Below are positions 42,228 to 51,401 of a stretch of DNA of 64,000 nt, piece after piece. Numbering within the stretch: the first letter of the stretch is position 1; every line of letters starts with the position of its first letter. The DNA comes from Asanoa sp. WMMD1127 (GTDB lineage Bacteria > Actinomycetota > Actinomycetes > Mycobacteriales > Micromonosporaceae). A program made the position numbers and the translations under genes. Below the pieces are notes generated by a model that worked only from the letters and a program-made list of their open reading frames with translations, searched no databases and was not told where the DNA came from. The DNA lies in the NCBI RefSeq assembly GCF_029626225.1, contig NZ_JARUBP010000001.1, positions 4,092,001-4,156,000 on the forward strand, written 5' to 3'.

Positions 42228-43519
42228 GGTCGATCACCTCGCCAGGCCGGACGCAGGGTGCGGGCGATCATCGACGGGCGGACGAGTCGGCTCGACGGGT
42301 CCTGAAGGGCAGCGACGCGCAGGAACTGATGGGCCACGACCGGGTCGCGCTCCGCGGCGCCGAGCAGCCGCCTGCTGTAGGCGCCGGCCAGCCGGACGCT
42401 CAACGGTCGCCGGCCCGGCACCTCCGGCAGCGCCAGGTCACCGCCGGTCGCGGCCGCCCACGCCGCACCGGCCGGCTTCGCGGCGGCACGGAAGTACCGG
42501 CGGGCCAGGTCCTGGTCGCCGGCGGCCACCACGGCGCGGAGCATTTCGGCCTGCCGGGCGGCCACCGACATGCCCAACGCGTACGCCGGATTGGTCGAAC
42601 AGATGGCGTCCCCGAGCACGAGGAAACCGGGTGGGAAGCGGCGGAGGCGGTCGTAGCGGTGGCGGACGTTCGCCGGGAAGTGGGCCACCACCGGGTCGCC
42701 GAGCGGTTCGGCGGCCCGGAGCGCGGAGACCACGTCGGGCGGCGCGAGGGACGCCAGGGCGTCGAGGAGCCGCTCCGGCTCGCGCGGTGGGTGGTGGGCG
42801 CCGTAGCCCGAGACGGTGAGGACGCACCGGCCCTCCTCCTGGGCGAACAGCACCATCCCGCGTGCGCGGCCGGGTCGGGCGCTGACACCGACGACCAGCG
42901 CCGGCAGGTGGGGCTGGCGGAACTGGCGGGTCACGTACATCAGGTCGATCGGGACCCGCTCCTCGCGTGGCGCCGGGTAGCCGAGCTCCACCAGCCAGTT
43001 AGGCGCGCGGCTGCCCCGGCCGGTCGCGTCCACCACCAGGTCGGCGGCGAGGGGCTGCGACAGGCGTACGCCGGTGACGCGACCTCCCTCGGCGGTCAGC
43101 CCGGTGGCCGCCACGCCGTCGCGAATGACCACATTGGACAGTTTACGGACCCGGGCGCGAATGTGCGCCTCCAGGCACGGCCGGCTGACGAGGCCGGCGA
43201 ACGGCTCCGGCGGTGGGCCGCACAGGCGCAACGGCGCCCCGCCACCAGGGGCGAGGCGGAAGGCGGAGAAGTCCCGGACGACCGGTGCGCCGGCCGCCAC
43301 CATCGACGCGTAGATGCCGGGAAAGAGCCGGTCCACGGCCTCGATGCCGGCGGTGACCAGCACGTGCGCGTGCCGGCCCTGCGGCACGCCGCGCCGTGCG
43401 GCCGGCCCGGCCGGCAGGGCATCCCGCTCGACCAGGGTCACCCGTTCGCAGACGGCGCTCAGCGCCCCCGCCGCACACAGCCCGCCGATCCCCGCGCCCA
43501 GCACCACCGCGTGTCGCAT
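42224..43519 (-). CDS. FAD-dependent monooxygenase/epoxidase-like protein
   Basis: A 431-aa flavoprotein. The N-terminal dinucleotide loop is VVLGAGIGGLCAAGAL with an acidic strand end VERD. The second FAD motif is FLVLGDAICSTNPAYALGMSVA. This is the NAD(P)/FAD 'squalene-epoxidase-like' group in actinobacteria. The substrate is not known. ATG 43519 is preferred over GTG 43528 for ribosome-site spacing. It follows the LuxR gene on the same strand by about 110 bp. Confidence 0.88.
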   Translation of the reverse strand: MRHAVVLGAGIGGLCAAGALSAVCERVTLVERDALPAGPAARRGVPQGRHAHVLVTAGIEAVDRLFPGIYASMVAAGAPVVRDFSAFRLAPGGGAPLRLCGPPPEPFAGLVSRPCLEAHIRARVRKLSNVVIRDGVAATGLTAEGGRVTGVRLSQPLAADLVVDATGRGSRAPNWLVELGYPAPREERVPIDLMYVTRQFRQPHLPALVVGVSARPGRARGMVLFAQEEGRCVLTVSGYGAHHPPREPERLLDALASLAPPDVVSALRAAEPLGDPVVAHFPANVRHRYDRLRRFPPGFLVLGDAICSTNPAYALGMSVAARQAEMLRAVVAAGDQDLARRYFRAAAKPAGAAWAAATGGDLALPEVPGRRPLSVRLAGAYSRRLLGAAERDPVVAHQFLRVAALQDPSSRLVRPSMIARTLRPAWRGDRP

Positions 43520-43628
43520 CGCGGCCACCCCCTCCGACGCGTCGACGCTAGGCGGGCCGGGTGGGCGCGCGCTTCGGTGCGACCACGCACGGACGGGCGC
43601 GGACGCGTGGGTGATTTCCCGCAGCGGC

Positions 43629-45323
43629 TCAGCGGATGCCGTGGGCGAAGGCGTACGCGGCCGCGGCCGTGCGGGAGCCGACGCCCAACTTGGTGAGGAT
43701 GTTGCTCACGTGCCGCTCGACGGTGCGATTGCTGATCGCCAGCTCGCCGGCGATGGCGCGGTTGGAACGGCCGACCGCGACCAGCCGGAGCACCTCCACC
43801 TCGCGGGCGCTCAGGCCGGCCACCTCCGCGCGTGGGCCGGGCGTCGCCGCGCCGAGCCGGGCGAACGTCTCGTGGGCCGCGTCCAGCTCCAGGGTGGCCG
43901 AATCCTCGTCGCCGAGCGCCCGGCACGCAAGACCGATCCCGATGCGGGCGCGGGCCGCCTCGTAGGGCGCCGTCAGGTCGCGCCACAGCTGTGCCGCCCG
44001 GCGCAGCGGCGGCAGGGCGGCGTCCGGTTCGCCGGCGGCCAGGTGGACCACCCCGTCGGCGTACGCGGACCGGGCCCGCAGGCCGGCGGTGTCGAACGCG
44101 TCGGCGATCCGGGCGAGCTCGGCCGCGGCGGAGCGCGCCGCCACGCGATCGGTCGCGGCCACCATGATCTCGACGTACGCGGGCAGCAGCCGGGCCCGGG
44201 CCAGCGGCGGCCCGGTCTCGAGCAGCTCCCGCCGGATCGCGGCGGCGGCCGCGCCCGCCCGGCCCTGGGTAAGCCAGAGCAGCGCGAGCCCGGGCTGGGT
44301 CGGCCCGCCGAATGCGCTCGCCGCGCGGTAGGCGTCGGCGGCCGCGGTGGCATCGCCCCGCAGCCGGTGCGCCTCCGCGAGCTGGTAGTGCGCCGGCCCG
44401 GCCATCGCGGCGCCGTGGCCCGCCGTCAGCTGGGCGCAGGCGAGCCGGGCCTCGCGCACCGCGTCCGGCCACTCGCCGCCGAGCAGCAACAGCTCCGCGC
44501 GATGGATCCGGCACACCGCGGAGAACACACCGGAGAACTGGGGTCGCGCGTCGCACCACGCGTTGAGCGCGACCGTCCACTCGCGAGCCCGGGTCAGCTC
44601 GTGCAGCTCGCGGCAGGCGTCGATGACGCTGCAGTAGAGCCAGCTCGTGACCGGCGCGGACGTCGCGCCGGAGGTCACCTCCAGCAGCGCCTCGTCGAGC
44701 AGGGCGAGCCCGTCGGACACGTGGCCCTGCCGGATGCGGGCCCGGCCCTGGATGTGCACCGCGATCGCGGCCAGGTCCGGGTCGCCGAGCCGGGCGGCCA
44801 GCAGGGCCACCTCCGCGGCCGTGGCTTCGGCCCCGGCGAGGTCGCCCGCGCCGAACCGCTGCTCCGCCTCCGGCACCAGCAGATAGCCGACCTCGGCCGG
44901 CTCGACGGCCGGCCCCGCGCCCGGCCCTGCGCCGGGCCCCGCGCCCGGCCCTGCGCCGGGCCCCGCGCCCGGCCCCGCGCCGGGCCCCGCGCCTGGCCCC
45001 GCGGCCGGCGCGGCGAGCCGGCGGGCGCGGGCCAGCCAGCCACCGGCCAGGGCGGGCTCACCCTTCACGACGAGCGCGTGCGCCAGGTAGAAGGCGGTGC
45101 GCATGGCCGGGCCGGTGGCCCCGGCGGCGGCGTACGCCGTGTAGAGGCGGTGCCGCACCGCCACCGCCTCGTCGAGGCGGCCGAGCACCTGGGCGCACTC
45201 GGCCAGCCGTTCGAGGTCGTCGAGCGACAGCGGGGCGGCCGCGTCGGCCGCGGCGAACGTGGCGCAGGCGTCCACCCACGCGTGCCGGCGGTGGTGTTCC
45301 CGGGCCTGTGCGAGCGTGTCCAC
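43629..45323 (-). CDS. TPR-like LuxR-type transcriptional regulator with PGAG repeats
   Basis: A 564-aa regulator. Most of the length is Ala-rich helical hairpins of TPR type, and the C-terminus is a LuxR helix-turn-helix (LSAREVEVLRLVAVGRSNRAIAGELAISNRTVERHVSNILTKLGVGSR). No N-terminal NTPase domain or Walker A is present, unlike LAL proteins. Residues about 110-145 are an uninterrupted Pro-Gly-Ala-Gly repeat encoded by 12-bp DNA units. Target genes are unknown; the FAD gene downstream is a candidate. Confidence 0.87.
   Translation of the reverse strand: MDTLAQAREHHRRHAWVDACATFAAADAAAPLSLDDLERLAECAQVLGRLDEAVAVRHRLYTAYAAAGATGPAMRTAFYLAHALVVKGEPALAGGWLARARRLAAPAAGPGAGPGAGPGAGPGAGPGAGPGAGPGAGPAVEPAEVGYLLVPEAEQRFGAGDLAGAEATAAEVALLAARLGDPDLAAIAVHIQGRARIRQGHVSDGLALLDEALLEVTSGATSAPVTSWLYCSVIDACRELHELTRAREWTVALNAWCDARPQFSGVFSAVCRIHRAELLLLGGEWPDAVREARLACAQLTAGHGAAMAGPAHYQLAEAHRLRGDATAAADAYRAASAFGGPTQPGLALLWLTQGRAGAAAAAIRRELLETGPPLARARLLPAYVEIMVAATDRVAARSAAAELARIADAFDTAGLRARSAYADGVVHLAAGEPDAALPPLRRAAQLWRDLTAPYEAARARIGIGLACRALGDEDSATLELDAAHETFARLGAATPGPRAEVAGLSAREVEVLRLVAVGRSNRAIAGELAISNRTVERHVSNILTKLGVGSRTAAAAYAFAHGIR
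44909..45002 (-). repeat. 12-bp/24-bp tandem repeat encoding PGAG units
   Basis: About eight copies of a 12-bp unit (GGCCCCGCGCCC alternating with GGCCCTGCGCCG, plus-strand sense) run without break inside the LuxR gene. Gain or loss of units keeps the frame. Confidence 0.85.
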
Positions 45324-45365
45324 CGATGCCTCCCGGTTCCATTCAACTCCCGGGCGGCCCGCACG

Positions 45366-46367
45366 TCAGCCCGCGGTGACGACCACCTTGCCGATGGCGG
45401 CGGAGGCCTCGACCCGGGCGTGCGCGTCGCGCATCGTGGCCGCGTCGAGGGGGCCGAGGCGGGTGGTCATCGTGGAGCGGACCGTGCCGGCGTCGACCAG
45501 CTTCGCCGTCTGCGTCAGCAGGTCGCTCTGGTAGGCGTCGTCCGGCAGCAGGATCGGCCGCGTGAACATCAGCTCCCAGTGCCACGTCACGCTCTTCGGC
45601 TTGAGCGGCAACAGGTCCAGGCCCGCCGGTTCGTCGGTGGCGGCGATGTGGCCGAGGGGTCGGATCAGCTCCGCGTACGCCTCGATGTTGCCCTTGGAGA
45701 ACGGGCTGATGATGTAGTCGACGCCGTCCGGTGCCACGGCGCGCACCGAGTCGACCAGGTGGTGGCGGTCGACGACGTGGTGCGCGCCCATGTCGCCGGC
45801 CCACTGCTGCGAGTCGCCGCGACCGGCCGTGCCGACCACCGTCAACCCGGTGCGGGCGCGGGCCAGCTGCAGCACCATCGAGCCGACGCCGCCGGCCGCG
45901 CCGACCATCAGCAGGGTTCCGGTGCTGGCCTCGGTCAGTCCGAAGTGGTCGAACAGCATCTCCCATGCCGTGATCGTGGTCAGCGGCAACGCGGCCGCCG
46001 CGGCGAAGTCCAGCGACGCCGGCTTGGGTCCGACGATGTTCTCGTTGACGGTCTGGAACCGGGCGTTGCTGCCGGGGCGGTCGATGCGTCCGGCGTACCA
46101 GACCTCGTCACCGACCCCGAACCGCGTCACCGCGGCGCCGACGGCCGTCACGACACCGGCGGCGTCGTACCCGAGGATCCGGAAGCCGTCCGGGTCGCTG
46201 CCCGATCGCGACTTGACGTCGGCCGGGTTGACCGACACCGCCTCGACGCGGACCAGCAGGTCGTGCGGCCCGGGGGTGGGCACCGGCACGTCCGCGTCGA
46301 CCAGGCTGTCGGGATCGGAGATCGGCAATGCCTTGCGGTAGCCGACCGCATGCATGAGATCGCCCAT
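45366..46367 (-). CDS. zinc-type alcohol dehydrogenase-like quinone oxidoreductase
   Basis: A 333-aa MDR-superfamily NADPH enzyme. It has VEAVSVNPADVKSRSG, ILGYDAAGVVTAVG, PLTTITAWEMLFDHFG and the nucleotide loop LMVGAAGGVGSMVLQLA. Zinc-binding cysteines are absent. It matches the zinc-binding alcohol dehydrogenase/YogA-like quinone oxidoreductases. ATG 46367 is used; ATG 46355 is equally possible. It is divergent from the SHOCT gene. Confidence 0.9.
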   Translation of the reverse strand: MGDLMHAVGYRKALPISDPDSLVDADVPVPTPGPHDLLVRVEAVSVNPADVKSRSGSDPDGFRILGYDAAGVVTAVGAAVTRFGVGDEVWYAGRIDRPGSNARFQTVNENIVGPKPASLDFAAAAALPLTTITAWEMLFDHFGLTEASTGTLLMVGAAGGVGSMVLQLARARTGLTVVGTAGRGDSQQWAGDMGAHHVVDRHHLVDSVRAVAPDGVDYIISPFSKGNIEAYAELIRPLGHIAATDEPAGLDLLPLKPKSVTWHWELMFTRPILLPDDAYQSDLLTQTAKLVDAGTVRSTMTTRLGPLDAATMRDAHARVEASAAIGKVVVTAG

Positions 46368-46494
46368 GTGCTCAACGGTAGGGGCTGCGTCCGGCTGCGT
46401 ACGCCGGATGTCGCTCGTGGGCCGACGCCGGACGCGGCCGCGCGCGAGACCGTCGAGAGCGTCAGCAGATGTCTTTCCCGGTGAGGAGCTCATG

Positions 46495-46761
46495 ATGTTG
46501 GGACAGCTCACGACCTATGCCGCCGACCCCGCCTGGCACAACGGCCCCTGGAACCACGGCGGACCCGGCTGGTGGATCGTCTTTCCGATCGTGTTCTGGG
46601 TGCTCGTGGTGTCGGTGATCGGCTACTTCATCTGGAACCGCTCACCGCGCCGGTCCGCCCGGCACGCGGCCGAACAGACGCTGGCGGAGCGGTACGCGCG
46701 CGGTGAGATCGACGAACACGAGCTGCGCGAGCGGCGTGCGAACCTGCGCGACAAGCGCTGA
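46495..46761 (+). CDS. small SHOCT-domain membrane protein
   Basis: An 88-aa protein with one transmembrane helix (about residues 28-46) after a Trp/Gly-rich N-terminus. The C-terminal SHOCT motif reads LAERYARGEIDEHELRERRANL. ATG 46495 has GGAG 6 nt upstream. The role of SHOCT proteins is unclear; they often act in oligomerisation. Confidence 0.85.
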   Translation: MLGQLTTYAADPAWHNGPWNHGGPGWWIVFPIVFWVLVVSVIGYFIWNRSPRRSARHAAEQTLAERYARGEIDEHELRERRANLRDKR

Positions 46762-46822
46762 CGGGCCGGGCCCGGCCGGGCACGCCGCTCGGCCGGGCAC
46801 GCCGCGCCTGCGGCAGGGGGCG

Positions 46823-46844
46823 GTGCCGGCCGTCAGGCCGGCAC
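46823..46844. terminator. hairpin between SHOCT and recQ genes
   Basis: GTGCCGGCC-GTCA-GGCCGGCAC forms a perfect 9-bp stem between the convergent stops at 46761 and 46850. There is no U-tract. Confidence 0.6.
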
Positions 46845-46849
46845 AGCCC

Positions 46850-48832
46850 TCATTCGTCCCAGTCGGGCTCGATCAACTCCTCGTCGCCCCACAGGTCGTC
46901 GTCCGCGCGGCCGGCGCGTGGCGCGGGCGCCGCCCGCCCGGCGGGCACCGCCCGCCCAGCCGGCGCCGCCGGCGCCGCGGGCTCCGCGGGCGCGGCCGGT
47001 AGGGCCTCGGCCAGCACGTCGAGGACCTGCTGGCCGTACTTGGCCAGCTTGTTCTCGCCGACGCCGCTGATCCGGCCCAGGTCGGCCAGCGTGTGGGGCT
47101 CGTCGGTGGCGATCTGGCGGAGCGTCGCGTCGTGGAAGATCACGTAGGCCGGGACGCCCTGCTCCTTGGCTGTTGCCGCCCGCCAGGCGCGTAGGCGCTC
47201 GAACAGGCCGACCGCCTCGCCGGCCAACGGCGCGGCCGCCTTGGGAGCCGCGCGGCTCGCGGACTGGCGCGGCGTCCTGGGTGGGTCGCGGCGGAGCATG
47301 ACCTGGCGCTCCTTGGACAGCACAGTGCGGCTGGCGTCGGTGAGCACCAGCGTGCCGTAGTCGCCCTCGACCGCGAGCAGGCCCTGCGCCAGGAGCTGGC
47401 GGACCGCCCCGCGCCACTCGGCCTCGGACAGTTCGGTGCCCACGCCGAAGACCGAGAGCTTGTCGTGCCGGAACTTCGAGATCTTGTCGGTCTGCCGGCC
47501 GAGCAGGATGTCGATCACCTGACCGGCGCCGAATCGCTGGTTGCGCTCGCGGTCGAGGCGCAGCACCGCGGAGAGCAGCTTCTGCGCGGCGATGGTGCCG
47601 TCGAAGGAGGACGGCGGCGTCAGGCACGTGTCGCAGTTGCCGCACGGCGAGCCGGTCTCGCCGAAGTAGGCCAGCAGCTGCACCCGCCGGCACGAGACCG
47701 TCTCGCACAGCGCCAGCATCGCGTCGAGGTGCTGGGCCAGCGCGCGGCGGCGGGTCCGGTCGGCGTCGGAGGTCTCGATCATCTTGCGCTGCTGCACCAC
47801 GTCCTGCAGGCCGTAGGCCAGCCAGGCCGTCGACGGCAGCCCGTCCCGCCCGGCCCGGCCGGTCTCCTGGTAGTAGCCCTCCACCGACTTCGGCAGGTCG
47901 AGGTGGGCCACGAAGCGCACGTCGGGCTTGTCGATGCCCATGCCGAACGCGATCGTGGCCACCATGACCAGACCGTCCTCGCGCAGGAAGCGGGACTGGT
48001 TGTCGGAGCGGGTGCGGGCCTCGAGGCCCGCGTGGTAGGGCAGGGCCGCGACCCCGTTGGCCACCAGCAGCTCGGCGGTGCGCTCCACCGACGCCCGGGA
48101 CAGGCAGTAGACGATGCCCGCGTCGCCCTTGTGCTCGGTGCGCAGGAAGTCGAGCAGCTGGGTGGCCGGGCTCTTCTTGGGGACGATGCGGTATTGGATG
48201 TTGGGCCGGTCGAAGCTCGCCACGTAGCGCTCGGCGTCGGTCAGCTTGAGCCGCGTGGCGATCTCGTCGCGGGTCTCGGTGGTGGCGGTCGCGGTCAGGG
48301 CGATCCGCGGCACGTCGGGCCAGCGCTCGTGGAGCACCGAGAGGCCCAGGTAGTCGGGCCGGAAGTCGTGACCCCACTGCGCCACGCAGTGCGCCTCGTC
48401 GATGGCGAACAGGGATATCCGCCCGCGCTCGAGCAGGCGCATGGTGGTGGGCGAGCCGAGCGCCTCGGGCGCCAGGTAGAGCAGGTCGAGGTCGCCGCGG
48501 GTGAAGGCGGCCTCGGTCTCCCGGCGCTCGTCCCAGTCCTGGGTGGAGTTGACGAACCCGGCCCGCACGCCCAGCGCGCGCAACGCGTCGACCTGGTCCT
48601 GCATGAGGGCGATCAGCGGGGAGATCACCACGCCGACGCCGGGGCGGACGATCGCCGGGATCTGGTAGCACAGCGACTTGCCGCCACCGGTCGGCATCAG
48701 GACCAGCGCGTCACCCCCGCCGACCAGCTGGTCGATGATCTCCGCCTGCTGGTTGCGGAACGTGTCGTAGCCGAACAGGCGCCGCAGCACCTCGATCGGC
48801 TTGGCGCCCACCATCTCCGCTGACGTCGTCAC
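46850..48832 (-). CDS. recQ: ATP-dependent DNA helicase RecQ
   Basis: A 660-aa RecQ helicase. Motif 0 is FRNQQAEII, Walker [17 protein letters not shown] box [18 protein letters not shown], motif [14 protein letters not shown]. The zinc-binding cysteines lie in [25 protein letters not shown] winged-helix RQC part and an HRDC domain ([25 protein letters not shown]) follow, then a Pro/Ala-rich acidic tail. It unwinds DNA during recombination repair. Confidence 0.97.
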   Translation of the reverse strand: MTTSAEMVGAKPIEVLRRLFGYDTFRNQQAEIIDQLVGGGDALVLMPTGGGKSLCYQIPAIVRPGVGVVISPLIALMQDQVDALRALGVRAGFVNSTQDWDERRETEAAFTRGDLDLLYLAPEALGSPTTMRLLERGRISLFAIDEAHCVAQWGHDFRPDYLGLSVLHERWPDVPRIALTATATTETRDEIATRLKLTDAERYVASFDRPNIQYRIVPKKSPATQLLDFLRTEHKGDAGIVYCLSRASVERTAELLVANGVAALPYHAGLEARTRSDNQSRFLREDGLVMVATIAFGMGIDKPDVRFVAHLDLPKSVEGYYQETGRAGRDGLPSTAWLAYGLQDVVQQRKMIETSDADRTRRRALAQHLDAMLALCETVSCRRVQLLAYFGETGSPCGNCDTCLTPPSSFDGTIAAQKLLSAVLRLDRERNQRFGAGQVIDILLGRQTDKISKFRHDKLSVFGVGTELSEAEWRGAVRQLLAQGLLAVEGDYGTLVLTDASRTVLSKERQVMLRRDPPRTPRQSASRAAPKAAAPLAGEAVGLFERLRAWRAATAKEQGVPAYVIFHDATLRQIATDEPHTLADLGRISGVGENKLAKYGQQVLDVLAEALPAAPAEPAAPAAPAGRAVPAGRAAPAPRAGRADDDLWGDEELIEPDWDE

Positions 48833-48942
48833 CCGGCGATTCTATGGGGCTGGCAGCCTAGCCCAGGAAGGCCTGTGGATAACCCGTTTACCAGGGATAA
48901 CTCGTCGCGTTTGGGGTGCCCTCCCGAGGGAAACCCGAAGCG

Positions 48943-49794
48943 ATGAAGCAGCTGCTGACCAGACTCGAACAGGCGTCCGGTCTCGACCGGATCAGCGATC
49001 CTATTCAGCGCGCGCTGCGGGCGGTGCTCAAGCCCCGCCTCCTGCGGGACACCCTGCACGGCGTACAGCTGGGTCATCCGGTCCATCCGGCCCTGGCCTC
49101 CTTCACGCTGGGCTCGTGGACGAGCGCCGCGGTGCTCGACGTCATTCCCCGCCAGGAGCTGCCCGCGACCACGCTGGTGGGTGTCGGCGTGGCAGGCGCG
49201 GTGCCGACCGCGCTGGCCGGCCTCAACGACTGGGCCGAGCTCGACCACGAACAGCGCCGGGTGGGCCTCGTGCACATGGCGGCCAACGTCGTGACGCTCG
49301 GGCTCTACAGCGCCTCCCTCGCCGCCCGCCTGCGCGGTGACCACCGGACCGGCCGGATCCTCGGCTTCGCGGCGTTCGGCGTCGTCAACGTCAGCGCGTT
49401 CCTCGGCGGCCACCTCGCCTACAAGCAGGGCGCCCAGGTCAACCAGGCGGTCGCGCAGCTGCACCGGATCAGCGACGGCTGGCACCCGGTGGCCGACATC
49501 AGCGCGCTGCCACACGGTGTGCCGGTCGCCCGCAGCATCGGCGAGGTGCCCGTGCTGGTCTACCGCGACGGCGACCGGGTGTCGGTGCTGCTGGAGCGCT
49601 GCGGCCACGAGACCGGCCCGCTCAGCGAGGGCCGCGTGGTCGACGTCGACGGCGACACCTGCGTCGAGTGCCCGTGGCACGGCAGCGTGTTCCGGCTCAA
49701 CGACGGCCTCGTCATGCACGGGCCCGCCGGGTCGGACCAACCCGTCCTGCGTACGCGCATCGTCAACGACGTGGTCGAGGCCAACCTTCCGTAG
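48943..49794 (+). CDS. DUF2231-Rieske [2Fe-2S] fusion protein
   Basis: A 283-aa membrane protein. The N-terminal DUF2231 part has about four hydrophobic helices (LGHPVHPALASFTLGSW, LVGVGVAGAVPTALAGLNDW and two more). The C-terminal Rieske domain binds the cluster through RCGHETGPL and CVECPWHG (C-x-H..C-x2-H). It is probably a membrane electron carrier, partner unknown. ATG 48943 is used; GTG 48916 is an alternative. A metallophosphoesterase follows 30 bp later. Confidence 0.9.
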   Translation: MKQLLTRLEQASGLDRISDPIQRALRAVLKPRLLRDTLHGVQLGHPVHPALASFTLGSWTSAAVLDVIPRQELPATTLVGVGVAGAVPTALAGLNDWAELDHEQRRVGLVHMAANVVTLGLYSASLAARLRGDHRTGRILGFAAFGVVNVSAFLGGHLAYKQGAQVNQAVAQLHRISDGWHPVADISALPHGVPVARSIGEVPVLVYRDGDRVSVLLERCGHETGPLSEGRVVDVDGDTCVECPWHGSVFRLNDGLVMHGPAGSDQPVLRTRIVNDVVEANLP

Positions 49795-49824
49795 CCCGCG
49801 CGGCCGTCGTGACATGCTTCGCCC

Positions 49825-51012
49825 GTGACCGCTGCTGAGATCGTGCCGGAGCCGCCGCCGTACCAGCCCATCCGGCGGCGGCGGACGGCGCTCACGCTCG
49901 CCACGATGGTGCTCATCCTGTTCGGAGTGCCGTGCGGGCTGCTGGTGTTCGCCGGGCAGGACTGGCCGGCCTGGGTGCTCGGCCTCGGCAGCGCGATCTT
50001 CTTCTTCGGCGCGGTGGCCTACGGCCGGCTGATGGTGCTCGGCCACGGCCGGCGCCACCGCGACTGGGCGGCCCGCATCGGCGACACCATGCTCGGCGTC
50101 ATCTGGGTGCTGTTCACGTGCACGATCCTGGCCCAGCTCGTGCGCCTCGGTCTGTTTCTCGGCGGTGTCGACGACCCGCTCCGGTCCCGCGTCACGGCCG
50201 GCGCCGCGGTGCTGGCCGCGCTGGTGCTGCTCGGCTGGGGCCACTACGAGGCGATGCGGGTCTCCCGGGTACGCGCGATCGACGTCACCGTCCCGCGCCT
50301 GGGCGCCGGGCTCGACGGCCTGCGCGTGGTGCTGCTGACCGACACGCACTACGGCCCGATCAACCGGGCGCGCTGGTCGGCCGGCGTCGTCGACGTGGTC
50401 AACGCGCTCGACGCCGACCTGGTCTGTCACACCGGCGACATCGCCGACGGCACCGTCGCCGAGCGGCTCGAGCAGGCGGCGCCGCTGGGGCAGGTGAAGG
50501 CCCGCTACGGCCGGGCCTACGTGACGGGCAACCACGAGTACTTCTCCGAGGCGCAGGGCTGGCTCGACCACATGCGCGACCTCGGCTGGGAGTCGTTGCA
50601 CAACCGCCACTTCGTGCTGACCCGCGACGGCGCGAGCCTGGTCGTGGCCGGTGTCGACGACCGCACCGCGGCGAACTCGGGCGACCCCGGACACCGCACC
50701 GACCACGCCGCCGCCCTCGCCGGCGCCGACCCGGACCTGCCGGTCCTGCTGCTGGCCCACCAACCGCGGCAGATCGACGGCGCCGTCGCGCACGGCATCG
50801 ACCTGCAGATCTCGGGGCACACCCACGGCGGCCAGATCTGGCCCTTCCACTACCTGGTGCTGACCGACCAGCCGGTGCTGCAGGGGCTGAGCCGGCACGG
50901 CGAGCGCACCCAGCTCTACACGAGCCGCGGCACCGGCTTCTGGGGGCCGCCGTTCCGGGTCTTCGCGCCGAGCGAGATCACGCTGCTCACGTTGTGGGCC
51001 GGTCACAGGTAG
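49825..51012 (+). CDS. membrane-bound metallophosphoesterase (YkuE/YaeI type)
   Basis: A 395-aa protein with three to four N-terminal transmembrane segments (about residues 22-45, 50-68, 88-112, 128-142) and a calcineurin-like phosphoesterase domain. The metal motifs are TDTHYG, GDIADG, GNHEY and SGHTHGGQ. Relatives hydrolyse lipid-linked phosphates such as UDP-diacylglucosamine. GTG 49825 is the start. It converges on the DoxX gene with a 10-bp overlap. Confidence 0.92.
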   Translation: MTAAEIVPEPPPYQPIRRRRTALTLATMVLILFGVPCGLLVFAGQDWPAWVLGLGSAIFFFGAVAYGRLMVLGHGRRHRDWAARIGDTMLGVIWVLFTCTILAQLVRLGLFLGGVDDPLRSRVTAGAAVLAALVLLGWGHYEAMRVSRVRAIDVTVPRLGAGLDGLRVVLLTDTHYGPINRARWSAGVVDVVNALDADLVCHTGDIADGTVAERLEQAAPLGQVKARYGRAYVTGNHEYFSEAQGWLDHMRDLGWESLHNRHFVLTRDGASLVVAGVDDRTAANSGDPGHRTDHAAALAGADPDLPVLLLAHQPRQIDGAVAHGIDLQISGHTHGGQIWPFHYLVLTDQPVLQGLSRHGERTQLYTSRGTGFWGPPFRVFAPSEITLLTLWAGHR

Positions 51013-51353
51013 CAGAGGCTGACCAGGCCCGAGACCACGCCGAGGGCGATCGCGTTGCGGAAGTTGCGGTGGAGGTCGTGGGCGCGGATGTGCATGGCGA
51101 CGGCGATCGCGAAGTAGGCGACCAGCGCGGCACAGGTCACCACGCCGAGGTACGGGACGACCAGGCCCAGCAGCAGGCCGGTGCCGGCGGCCGCCTTGAT
51201 GGGCGTGAGCAGGCGCCGCACCAGCGGCGGGGTGTGCACGTCGTCGAGGCAGCGGCGGACGAAGTCGACGGGCTTCCAGCAGAAGGCGGCGTCGGCGTAC
51301 TGGACGGCGGCGAACGCCACCACCGGCCAGACCGGGTCGGCGAGGATGGCCAT
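51003..51353 (-). CDS. DoxX-like membrane protein
   Basis: A 116-aa protein with four hydrophobic helices. ILADPVWPVVAFAAVQYADAAFCWKP, LLTPIKAAAGTGLLLGLVVPYLG and MHIRAHDLHRNFRNAIALG fit the DoxX_3/DoxX-like family. It may be part of membrane redox protection. ATG 51353 is preferred; an in-frame GTG lies six bases upstream. Confidence 0.8.
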   Translation of the reverse strand: MAILADPVWPVVAFAAVQYADAAFCWKPVDFVRRCLDDVHTPPLVRRLLTPIKAAAGTGLLLGLVVPYLGVVTCAALVAYFAIAVAMHIRAHDLHRNFRNAIALGVVSGLVSLCYL

Positions 51354-51401
51354 GGTCACAGGACGGGATGACCACCGGATGTGTGACATAGATTCGACGG
51401 C

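Noticed and set aside
44909-45002. Possible CRISPR-like array
   Set aside because: Units are 12 bp, contiguous, without spacers, and encode an in-frame PGAG linker. No cas genes are present.
43314-46484. 1056-codon plus-strand frame
   Set aside because: Spans three minus-strand genes and intergenic DNA with shadow composition and no motif.
48829-51375. 848-codon minus-strand frame
   Set aside because: Antisense to the Rieske and metallophosphoesterase genes, both with full catalytic or cluster motifs.
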